DNA of 64,000 nucleotides from Paenibacillus pectinilyticus (GTDB lineage Bacteria > Bacillota > Bacilli > Paenibacillales > NBRC-103111): NCBI RefSeq assembly GCF_001700435.1, contig NZ_LYPC01000014.1, positions 186,001-250,000 of the forward strand, read 5' to 3'. The stretch's first letter is position 1; each line of letters opens with the position of its first letter. A model generated the notes under the pieces. The model worked only from the letters and a program-made list of their open reading frames with translations. It had not been told where the DNA came from and searched no databases. The position numbers and the translations under genes were made by a program. Positions 1 to 8,083 of this stretch are shown here, piece by piece.

Positions 1-938
1 CTATAAATATCGCTTATATGGAGGATTGAATTTTTTCCAGTATGAAATTTGTACTTTAATGCCATACAGGCATCCTTATAGGAGGAATGAATGGCTAGTA
101 TGTTATTCACGGGGCGTCCGATTCCAATGGAAATGGAAATCTTCAAATACTTCCTCAGGCACGCGAGTATTTCCTCGCATATTTCGGTATGTCGGTTCGT
201 TCCCTCCATATTCGAATTGAAAATGAGCACGAATTCATTTTCGTTGGCACAGAAGCTTACGCCAGAGTGAGTACTGCTGATAATCTCCTCAACAATATTT
301 GAGACGCTAAAGCTAAGGATTTGTTTATCCTCTTCTGATTTATTTTCCGTTATTGTATCGTAGTCATCAATTTGCAGGACAGACACAAGATGGCTTTCCT
401 CCGCACGCAAAGGTAATTGATAAAAGCTTAATTTCGCATGTATTTCTTTCTCTGTTGAACTTACGCCCCAAATTAAATTGCGGAGAAATTTCTCGCGAAT
501 CAATGGAAAGTGCTCGTGCAGCTGCTGCTTTAAATGCGTCATTTCGGAGTGCAGATTGCGTTCCATCTTGATGCGATGCACCACTTTAGTCACCATCTCG
601 ACGAGCACGTTGATTCTAACTGGCTTCAGAATATAGCCTTCCACATGGATGTCGAGGGCTGTTTTGGCATAGTTGAAATCCTGGATGCCACTGATAATAA
701 TGACTCTGATGTCGCTTTCCCATTCCTTCAGCTTCATTGCAACCTCAAGTCCATCGACAAGCGGCATGCGAATATCAGTGAGCAGGATATCTGGCTTAAG
801 CTCTTGACACAGCTCCAGGGCTTCCTGCCCATCGACGGCTTCGGCAATAACCTTGACCCCTAGCTCCTCCCAATTCACACTGTTGCTGAGCCCATCCCTG
901 ACAATAAACTCATCATCTGCTATGATCATCGTTAACAT
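1..938 (-). CDS. YesN-type response regulator (partial)
   Basis: Cytoplasmic response regulator paired with the YesM-like kinase at 913-2757. The N-terminal receiver domain (about residues 1-120) shows the acidic pair in IIADDE, the phospho-acceptor Asp55 in LLTDIRMP and the Lys of LKPVR. It is followed by the long middle region usual for YesN proteins. The reading frame is open to base 1 (about 312 residues seen), so the expected C-terminal AraC-type helix-turn-helix lies outside the window. The ATG at 938 follows GGAGGG and overlaps the last 26 bases of the kinase gene, which points to translational coupling. By position it should control the divergent importer/GH9 operon; that is inference. 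Confidence 0.9.
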   Translation of the reverse strand, partial: MLTMIIADDEFIVRDGLSNSVNWEELGVKVIAEAVDGQEALELCQELKPDILLTDIRMPLVDGLEVAMKLKEWESDIRVIIISGIQDFNYAKTALDIHVEGYILKPVRINVLVEMVTKVVHRIKMERNLHSEMTHLKQQLHEHFPLIREKFLRNLIWGVSSTEKEIHAKLSFYQLPLRAEESHLVSVLQIDDYDTITENKSEEDKQILSFSVSNIVEEIISSTHSGVSFCANENEFVLIFNSNMEGTNRHTEICEEILACLRKYLKISISIGIGRPVNNILAIHSSYKDACMALKYKFHTGKNSILHISDIY

Positions 939-2757
939 CGTAACCCTCCATTGTTGTAACGGCTGGAAATCTCAAGCGGACTGTAACGCCGGATTCTTCA
1001 TTGTTATAAAATTGAATACCATATTCATTCCCGAAAAAATGCTTGATACGTTCATTCACATTTTGGATTGCAAAGGACTTTAAGCTGTTTGGGTCATTTA
1101 AGATGGCATTTAGTTCCTTCACATCCGCCCCAACACCATTGTCGCTGATAGTGATTTCAATCAGAGAGTCCAATCGCTCACCTTTGATGATAATGGTTCC
1201 AATTCCCCTTCTTTTCTCAATACCATGGATAATTGAATTCTCTACAATCGGCTGTAAAATCAATTTAACCGTTAAGTAGCCAAGGATCTCCTGGGGAAAA
1301 TCGATCGAATAATCTAATTTATCTTTAAAACGAATTTTTTGGATTCTCAAATAGCTTTCTACTTGTTTTTTCTCATCTAACAGCGGAATGATCGTATTGC
1401 CCTTACTCAAGCTATATCTAAAAGTATCCGAAAGCGAAGTCACCATGGTAGAGATATCCGGTACTTTATGCTTAATGGCCATCCAATTCACAGAATCTAG
1501 GGTGTTATATAGAAAATGAGGGTTGATCTGAGCCTGCAAGGCTTTTAGTTCTGCTTCGCGTTTGACCTTCTCGCTTATAAAAAGCTTATCGATCAAACTT
1601 TTCAGCTCAATCAGCATTTTATTATAGGTTTTAAAAAGGTAAGAAAATTCATCGTTTCGTTTGTAGTCCAGTGAGATTTCGAAGTTGCCGTTTTGAACAA
1701 TCTTCATGGATTTAACAAGCTTGCGGATGGGATATGAAATGTTATCGGCAAGCAATAAGGCCATTAGCAGGGCAAGTATAGAGCATAAGATAATGACGAT
1801 ATAGATGAATTTATTAAAGGCGTTCAGCTCACCGTTTAATTCGTTCATAGGCGTTAATGAAACGATTGTCCAATTTAAATCGGTCATGTGCTGATAAGAA
1901 ACAAAGATATCGCCATGGCTGTGTTTTTCAATGAATGATCCGTTTGCCTCCAGGTTGTTTGTAATCGAAGCACTCATTTCCATTTCTTGACTCGCCGCTT
2001 TTCCGAGTAAAGAGGTATTGGGGCTAATAATAATAGAGTTTCGCTTATCCATAATGAAGGTTGAAGTACCAGCGGTAGGCTTCGACTTATTCAGAATATT
2101 ATTAAAGTAATCAATGTCGACATCGATGGTGAGCAGTCCATTATAGGGAATTAACATATCATCCAATCCGAATAATCGTTTGGCTATTTTAATGGTCGGA
2201 TGGGTTGTGGAGGAAATGACGACCTTATCCAGTCCCACAACGGTATATTCGGCTTTTGGGGGAAGGTCCAAATACCAAGGTTCTTGCTCAATCAGGCTGA
2301 TATCGGAAACCTTATCCGAAAAGCTATACATCAAATATTCAGGTCTGTTGATTAAATAGAGCCTTGGTATGAGCAACGTCTGTGTCACATTGGGTACGGA
2401 ATAACTCTCTAAAAGCTTATCCAGCAAGGACATCTCACTCACCAGCGCTGTTTTATCGAAAGGATGCTGGGAGGATAACACACGAATTAGGTCCCGATTT
2501 AAGTAGATTTCAGCCGAAATATCATTGATGGCCTCCAATTTTTGATTAATATTAATCGCAATCATAGCGAGCTTTTCTTCTAAGGAGGCATTGATTTTTT
2601 GCGTAATGATGCTGGTAGATTTAGCGTATATCGTGTACGAAATAATTGAAGTTGGCAAGAGAATCAAGCTGATAAAATACAAAAGCAATCGACTGCGAAT
2701 GCTGGTTGTAAAAAGAAAACGCTTTAGAATAATACGTTTAATTGTTCTCGAAAGCAT
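913..2757 (-). CDS. YesM-type sensor histidine kinase
   Basis: Membrane sensor kinase of the YesM (HPK7-like) class, about 614 residues. A transmembrane segment near residues 20-45 is followed by an extracellular sensor region to about residue 290, a second membrane segment around 295-320, a HAMP linker, the His_kinase domain with the conserved NPHFLYN motif (His414) and an HATPase_c domain with an N box (PIVENSIIHG) and G box (ISDNGVGAD). The start at 2757 is chosen because GGAG lies about 7 bases upstream; an in-frame ATG at 2775 lacks a ribosome binding site. The partner regulator overlaps its 3' end. The signal is probably an oligosaccharide or a loaded binding protein (inference). Confidence 0.92.
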   Translation of the reverse strand: MLSRTIKRIILKRFLFTTSIRSRLLLYFISLILLPTSIISYTIYAKSTSIITQKINASLEEKLAMIAININQKLEAINDISAEIYLNRDLIRVLSSQHPFDKTALVSEMSLLDKLLESYSVPNVTQTLLIPRLYLINRPEYLMYSFSDKVSDISLIEQEPWYLDLPPKAEYTVVGLDKVVISSTTHPTIKIAKRLFGLDDMLIPYNGLLTIDVDIDYFNNILNKSKPTAGTSTFIMDKRNSIIISPNTSLLGKAASQEMEMSASITNNLEANGSFIEKHSHGDIFVSYQHMTDLNWTIVSLTPMNELNGELNAFNKFIYIVIILCSILALLMALLLADNISYPIRKLVKSMKIVQNGNFEISLDYKRNDEFSYLFKTYNKMLIELKSLIDKLFISEKVKREAELKALQAQINPHFLYNTLDSVNWMAIKHKVPDISTMVTSLSDTFRYSLSKGNTIIPLLDEKKQVESYLRIQKIRFKDKLDYSIDFPQEILGYLTVKLILQPIVENSIIHGIEKRRGIGTIIIKGERLDSLIEITISDNGVGADVKELNAILNDPNSLKSFAIQNVNERIKHFFGNEYGIQFYNNEESGVTVRLRFPAVTTMEGYDVNDDHSR

Positions 2758-2796
2758 CAGGATTCTCCTTATCAAAAATATTACTTTGATGAAAAC

Positions 2797-2826
2797 TTAT
2801 CACAATAATCTGAAAAATTATATAAT
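2797..2826 (+). promoter_or_regulatory. Candidate sigma-A promoter of the importer operon
   Basis: TTATCA and TATAAT are separated by 18 bases in the divergent gap between the kinase gene and the first importer gene. The -10 box is perfect and the -35 box is weak, as expected for an activator-dependent promoter of a YesN regulator. Confidence 0.4.
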
Positions 2827-2872
2827 AATTATTAGTAGAATGAAATAACTAGATTGGCAAGGGGTGGTAAGT

Positions 2873-4297
2873 ATCCGAATCAAATACCGAAAAATAACAG
2901 TAACGCTAAGTATCGCAAGCGTTCTAGCTTGTTTCATTGCTTATGGCTGTACGAACCGTTTTTCGAATAAACAAGTGGGGATGGGGCAGGGAAATGAAGC
3001 TGTCACAGATCACGGGCAATCGGCAAAGATCCATATTCAGTACGCTCAAATGTCAGTCACTTCTGTCAAATTTGTTGAAGAGGCCATTCATCGATTCAAT
3101 GAGACAAATCAAGATAATATCTATATCGATTTATTGAAGATACCTCGTGATCGCTACACCGAAACCTTGAATATGTTGAATGCTTCAGGAAAAGGTCCCG
3201 ATGTCTATGAAGTAAGCAAGGAGTGGCTGACAAGCTATATTTATAAAGGCTGGGTAGAAGATCTTTCAGCTTACGTAGATGAGTCTTTTTTTAAGCCTTT
3301 TCCGAAATGGGCTGTTGAATTCGCTAAAAATTCGCGTAATAAAGATAAATTCTATACGATACCTTCGAACCAAATTACATATCGACTCATTTACAATAAA
3401 GATTTATTTCGTAAAGCGGGTTTAAATCCCGAGTCTCCGCCAACCACGTTAGACCAGGTCAAAAAATATGCCACTATCATCAGTGAGGCTGAAAAGGGAG
3501 CAAGAAAGTATGGCTTTGCACTGCCGATAGGAGAAGAATGGGGAGGCTTGGTACAGCCGATGGAGGCTACCAGTGCCTATAGCGGTGTTTACTTTTATAA
3601 TTTCCAAAGGGGTACCTATGATTTAGCTGGATTTAAGCCATGGTTAACGACATATAAGTCGATGGAAGAAAACGGGGCACTGTTTCCAGGCATGGGCGCA
3701 ATGAAGGATGATCTTGCGACTGCACAATTTGCTGAAGGGAATATTGGCATGATGTATGCAGCAAGCTGGAAACCTACCCTATTTGCAGAGCAATATCCTC
3801 CGAAAAATGAATGGGGTGTAGCTATGCCGCCTGCAACTAGCGAAACCACGATCGGTCAGGGGGCGGTAGCTATCCATGCAGCGGGGTTGAATGTAGTCAA
3901 ATCGGGTACGGCGCACTTGCAGGAGGCGGTCAAGGTATGGAAATATCTATATTCTGTCGATTATATCGGGAAGTTATATCAGGGCGGCAGTTTAATTCCG
4001 GTCATGGATGGGATGTTAGATAACCCGCTTTACAAGCCGACTATCGCTCACTTTAGTGAATTTTTACCAGGAAGCAAGGATTCAATTTACCCCAATACCC
4101 CGTTGAACATGGATGAGTGGGCTCGCTCGAAAGCCTATATTTCCGCTATCGTGGATGGGAAATCGATAGACGAGGCCTTGGAGGCTGAAAACAACAGACT
4201 TAATACATTATTAAACGGTTTCTTCACAACATTTGGCGTGAATAAAAGCGATTATACGAATTCGTATTTTGACCCTCAGCATCCATTAGGAAAATAA
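2873..4297 (+). CDS. Extracellular sugar-binding lipoprotein (SBP family 1)
   Basis: Solute-binding component of a carbohydrate ABC importer, SBP_bac_1/UgpB-like, about 474 residues. A basic n-region, hydrophobic core and lipobox ending in IAYGC indicate a lipid-anchored protein. The mature part has typical binding-protein patterns such as GKGPDVYEV and FAEGNIGMMYAASW. The start is unusual: the strong AAGGGGTGG sequence at 2859-2867 is followed at normal spacing by ATC (2873), whereas the in-frame GTG at 2864 lies inside that sequence. It is the first gene of the operon, ahead of two permeases, yet a second binding protein of another class follows those permeases. It may serve as an alternative receptor or work with the adjacent kinase; this is inference. 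Confidence 0.85.
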   Translation: MRIKYRKITVTLSIASVLACFIAYGCTNRFSNKQVGMGQGNEAVTDHGQSAKIHIQYAQMSVTSVKFVEEAIHRFNETNQDNIYIDLLKIPRDRYTETLNMLNASGKGPDVYEVSKEWLTSYIYKGWVEDLSAYVDESFFKPFPKWAVEFAKNSRNKDKFYTIPSNQITYRLIYNKDLFRKAGLNPESPPTTLDQVKKYATIISEAEKGARKYGFALPIGEEWGGLVQPMEATSAYSGVYFYNFQRGTYDLAGFKPWLTTYKSMEENGALFPGMGAMKDDLATAQFAEGNIGMMYAASWKPTLFAEQYPPKNEWGVAMPPATSETTIGQGAVAIHAAGLNVVKSGTAHLQEAVKVWKYLYSVDYIGKLYQGGSLIPVMDGMLDNPLYKPTIAHFSEFLPGSKDSIYPNTPLNMDEWARSKAYISAIVDGKSIDEALEAENNRLNTLLNGFFTTFGVNKSDYTNSYFDPQHPLGK

Positions 4298-4421
4298 CAA
4301 GCATAAACGATTTATAAAAGTGTAGAGAATTTTAGACTCTATTATAGTTTTGTTTATTTTGCTTCTTTTTCGTTTCGTTTATAGTGAACCTGTAAGCGAT
4401 AACAAGAAAGGAGGAAACGCA

Positions 4422-5402
4422 ATCAACAGCCAATCTTACGCAACAAGCAAGCCGAACAGACCGAATAGATTCAAGAGCATTGTCAAGGAAATGAAGAAAA
4501 ACAAAGTATTATTGTCCATGCTCGTCCCAGGGCTGATTATTCTGCTGATCAACAATTATTTACCGATGTTTGGCATATTGCTGGCTTTTAAAGATTTTAA
4601 GTTTACATCAGACAATTTTTTTACAAGTCTTCTTGCAAGCGATTGGGTAGGATTTAAGAATTTCGAGTTTTTCACTAAATCCATTTATGCTTACACGATC
4701 ACCCGCAATACCTTGCTTTATAATGGTGCTTTTATCATTCTTACGCTAGTTACGGCTATCCCTGCTGCTATCCTCATGAATGAACTAAGAAATAGTATGC
4801 TGGCTAAGTTCTATCAATCGGCAATGCTGCTGCCGCAATTCTTATCTTGGGTTGTTGTCGGTATTCTCGCATTTTCATTCTTGAGTATGGATATGGGCTT
4901 TATTAATAAGAATGTATTGGCTCCACTAGGCATCGATCCTATTCTTTGGTATAACGAACCGCGTTATTGGCCGTATATACTTCCATTGGTGCATATTTGG
5001 AAGACATTGGGGTATTACAGCATCATTTTCTTGGCGGGAATTACTGGCATTGATTCGGAAATCTACGAAGCCGCTGTTATTGATGGCGCTAGTAAAACAA
5101 AGCAGATCTTCTACATCACGATCCCACTGCTTTTTCCACTGATGATTATTCTCACACTGCTGCAGATTGGAAGAGTCTTTTATGCAGATTTCGGTCTGTT
5201 CTACCAGACCACACAAAACTCAGGCATCTTATACTCGGCGACCAATGTTATTGATGTGTATGTGTATAACGCATTAAGAGTGACTGGGGATGCCAGTATG
5301 GCAGCAGCGGTCGGATTATATCAAGCAACTGCAGGCTTTATTCTGGTTATTACGAGTAATTGGATTGTCAAAAGAATAAATAAAGATTCTGCTTTGTTCT
5401 AG
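4422..5402 (+). CDS. ABC sugar permease, LplB type
   Basis: Inner-membrane permease of a carbohydrate ABC importer (BPD_transp_1 family, LplB/YteP-like), about 326 residues with six predicted membrane segments. The EAA loop that contacts the ATPase is visible as EAAVIDGASKTKQIFYITIP. The expected start is an ATC codon at 4422, eight bases after AAAGGAGG; the only alternative upstream is a TTG at 4350 without a ribosome binding site, which would add an implausible extension. The stop overlaps the AGGAG of the next gene. It pairs with the permease at 5415-6329, and no ATPase is encoded nearby. Confidence 0.9.
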   Translation: MNSQSYATSKPNRPNRFKSIVKEMKKNKVLLSMLVPGLIILLINNYLPMFGILLAFKDFKFTSDNFFTSLLASDWVGFKNFEFFTKSIYAYTITRNTLLYNGAFIILTLVTAIPAAILMNELRNSMLAKFYQSAMLLPQFLSWVVVGILAFSFLSMDMGFINKNVLAPLGIDPILWYNEPRYWPYILPLVHIWKTLGYYSIIFLAGITGIDSEIYEAAVIDGASKTKQIFYITIPLLFPLMIILTLLQIGRVFYADFGLFYQTTQNSGILYSATNVIDVYVYNALRVTGDASMAAAVGLYQATAGFILVITSNWIVKRINKDSALF

Positions 5403-5414
5403 GAGACGAATGCA

Positions 5415-6329
5415 ATGGGGTTTACATCGCACAAAAAAAGAGAACTAAACACGATTTCGAACACCTCAAATTTTATCGTAAATGTTGTTTTTATGTTTTA
5501 TGTTATCCTGTGTATTAGTCCATTAGTGCTTGTTTTTATGGTATCTATTACAGACGAACAATCGATTGTGAACAACGGGTTCAGCTTCTTCCCTGAGAAG
5601 TTTAGTTGGATGGCTTACACCTATATTTTCAATGATTCAAGTCAAATCATCCGTTCGTATGGCATCTCTATCTTCATTACGGTTGTAGGTACACTAGTCA
5701 GTCTGTTAGTGACAGCCCTGTATGCCTATCCCATTTCAAGACCGGATTTAAAGTCGAGAAATATTTTCGCATTCCTTATATTTTTCACGTTGCTCTTTAG
5801 CGGAGGACTTGTACCTTATTATATGGTTTACAGCAATGTGCTGCATTTGAAGGATACGTTGATTGTTCTTATCCTGCCTTTGTTACTTACACCATTTTAT
5901 GTCCTGATCATGCGAACTTTTTTTGCGACCAATGTACCGGATGCGATTTTGGAATCAGCAAAAATAGATGGTGCAGGCGAGTACCGCATATTTTTCAGTA
6001 TTGTGCTCAATCTTTCCAGACCCGTACTAGCTACAATCGGTTTGTTCAACACAATTACGTATTGGAATGACTGGTTTACAGCGTTATTGTTCATTACGAA
6101 TCCCAAACTGATGCCGCTGCAGTTGCTCCTGCATAATATTCAAAGCTCGATTCAAATCATACTCGACTTAGCAGACAAGAACCAAGGCAGCATTTCCGTG
6201 GATACCTTACCTAGTCAAAGTGCACGTATGGGAATGGTCATTATTGCGATTGGGCCCATTATCTTAGCCTATCCGTTCCTACAAAAATATTTTATTAAGG
6301 GATTAACGGTAGGTGCTATTAAAGGCTAG
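5415..6329 (+). CDS. ABC sugar permease, LplC/YtcP type
   Basis: Second permease of the importer, 304 residues, with six predicted membrane segments and an EAA loop (ESAKIDGAGEYRIFFSIVLN). It ends in the conserved KYFIKGLTVGAIKG tail of YtcP/LplC proteins. AGGAG lies nine bases before the ATG and overlaps the stop of the LplB-type gene, so the two are translated together. LplB/YtcP pairs are known to act with large LplA/YtcQ-type binding proteins, which fits the gene at 6404-7957 better than the one at 2873-4297. Confidence 0.93.
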   Translation: MGFTSHKKRELNTISNTSNFIVNVVFMFYVILCISPLVLVFMVSITDEQSIVNNGFSFFPEKFSWMAYTYIFNDSSQIIRSYGISIFITVVGTLVSLLVTALYAYPISRPDLKSRNIFAFLIFFTLLFSGGLVPYYMVYSNVLHLKDTLIVLILPLLLTPFYVLIMRTFFATNVPDAILESAKIDGAGEYRIFFSIVLNLSRPVLATIGLFNTITYWNDWFTALLFITNPKLMPLQLLLHNIQSSIQIILDLADKNQGSISVDTLPSQSARMGMVIIAIGPIILAYPFLQKYFIKGLTVGAIKG

Positions 6330-6403
6330 ACTCGACCAAATGTTGCTTGGGTGGGATACTTGGTTGCTTTAGTATAGAATTGTCAATTTGAAAGGGGAAA
6401 ACT

Positions 6404-7957
6404 ATGTTTAAAACAAAAAGATACGTAGGATTTACGCTTGTACCGGCTATTATGCTAACAACGGCACTAACCGGCTGTACCAAAGAGTCAGCAACCGAGA
6501 AGGCATCCACTAAGCCAGTAACTACGGCAGCAGCCACACAAGTCGCTAAAGAATCACTCCCCCCTGTTGAGCTAAATTGGGCTATGCCTGTTGCTGGTAC
6601 AGGTGCTCCTAAAGATGTAGCACTCGTGGAAGCGGAAATCAATAAGTATCTGAAAGATAAAATTAACGCAACGGTCAAAATGAATATGATACCGTTTGGA
6701 ACTTGGGCGGATAAATCAAATGTCATCATCTCTTCAGGTGAAAGCGTAGACATTTTGTTTACAGCCGGATGGTCCAACTATAGACAGAACGTGATTAAAG
6801 GCGCCTTCATTGATATGACGGATTTAATTGACAAGTATGCGCCAAAAACAAAAGCAGCGCTAGACCCCGCATTCTTAGCCGGCTCGAAAGTCAATGGCAA
6901 GAATTATGCTTTACCGACGCAGAAGGAATTGGCTCATCAATATGGTTTCTTATACCGTGCGGATATTGCTGAGAAATATAATATGGACCTTTCCAAGGTT
7001 AAAACATTAGATGATTTGGAACCATTCCTGAAAATTATTAAAGAGAAAGAACCGAACATGTATCCGATTCTGGCGGGTCAGGTTCAGAACAACAGCTTAA
7101 CGCTAAATTTGGATTATGATCCAATTGGAGACGCTACCATTCCGGGCAAGCTGGTTCCAGGCGGCAATACGACGGTCATTAATGATCTGGCTACACCAGA
7201 AACAAAAGCCATCTTCACCTTATGGCATAAGTATTATACGGCAGGATACATGCGTAAAGATGCAGCAACTGTAACGGATATAACTTCTGACAGAAAAGCA
7301 GGGAAATTTTTCTTAACGATCGGTACCCTAAAACCATTAGCTAATGAAGAAATTTCCGCAGCCAACGGAGGATTCCCTTACAAACAAATCTACTTGCGTC
7401 CTGCTTCCATTAACGGCAATGATACACAAGGTTCGATGCAGGCCATCTCTCGTACTTCGAAAAATCCAGAAAGAGCGATGATGTTCCTGGAATTGCTTAA
7501 TACGGATAAATACCTTAACAACTTGGTCAACAATGGGATTGAAGGAAAACACTTTGTAAAAGTATCGGACAATGTCATTGATTTTGCTCAAGGTGTAGAT
7601 GCTCAAAATTCAGGTTATTATCCTGGCGTTTACTGGGTATTCGGCAATCAATATTTGAACTACTTCTATAAAGGACAGAACACAACGAAATGGGATCAAT
7701 TCAAATCATTCAACGCTTCTGCCATATCAAGTAAGTTAATGGGCTTTAATTTCGACCAAGAGCCTGTCAAAACAGAAGTAGCTGCGATAGCTAACGTAAA
7801 TGCAGAATTTAATGCTGGATTAAGTACGGGGACATTAGATCCTGAGGTCTATCTGCCTAAGTATCTTGACAAGCTTAAGCAAGCAGGTGTGGATAAGGTT
7901 ATCGCAGAGAAGCAAAAGCAGGTTGATGCCTGGTTGGCTGCTGGCGGAAATAAATAA
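6404..7957 (+). CDS. LplA/YtcQ-type solute-binding lipoprotein
   Basis: Solute-binding lipoprotein, 517 residues, with a signal peptide and lipobox TALTGC. The length and the order lplB, lplC, binding protein match LplA/YtcQ families that bind oligosaccharides. GAAAGGGG precedes the ATG. A 9-bp hairpin just after the stop codon (7971-8001) separates it from the large hydrolase gene and would favour accumulation of the binding-protein part of the mRNA. The ligand is probably a beta-glucan or cello-oligosaccharide released by the downstream GH9 enzyme (inference). Confidence 0.92.
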   Translation: MFKTKRYVGFTLVPAIMLTTALTGCTKESATEKASTKPVTTAAATQVAKESLPPVELNWAMPVAGTGAPKDVALVEAEINKYLKDKINATVKMNMIPFGTWADKSNVIISSGESVDILFTAGWSNYRQNVIKGAFIDMTDLIDKYAPKTKAALDPAFLAGSKVNGKNYALPTQKELAHQYGFLYRADIAEKYNMDLSKVKTLDDLEPFLKIIKEKEPNMYPILAGQVQNNSLTLNLDYDPIGDATIPGKLVPGGNTTVINDLATPETKAIFTLWHKYYTAGYMRKDAATVTDITSDRKAGKFFLTIGTLKPLANEEISAANGGFPYKQIYLRPASINGNDTQGSMQAISRTSKNPERAMMFLELLNTDKYLNNLVNNGIEGKHFVKVSDNVIDFAQGVDAQNSGYYPGVYWVFGNQYLNYFYKGQNTTKWDQFKSFNASAISSKLMGFNFDQEPVKTEVAAIANVNAEFNAGLSTGTLDPEVYLPKYLDKLKQAGVDKVIAEKQKQVDAWLAAGGNK

Positions 7958-7970
7958 CTAATTTTCAACT

Positions 7971-8001
7971 GAGTTGGCGTAGATGCTTATTGCGCCAACT
8001 C
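7971..8001 (+). terminator. Intercistronic hairpin after the binding-protein gene
   Basis: Perfect 9-bp stem GAGTTGGCG/CGCCAACTC with a 13-base loop and no long T-run after it. It is more likely an attenuator or an mRNA-stabilising 3' hairpin than a full terminator. Confidence 0.55.
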
Positions 8002-8083
8002 GATTTATATCTAGAAGGAGGCTGTGTTACTAGTAAGAGAAGAGGCTCCCTGTTACGTATATCAAAATATAAGTGGAGGTTAT

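Noticed and set aside
8024-8083. GTG start upstream of the GH9 gene
   Set aside because: It would place 20 extra residues before the signal peptide; GGAGG directly before the ATG at 8084 fits better.
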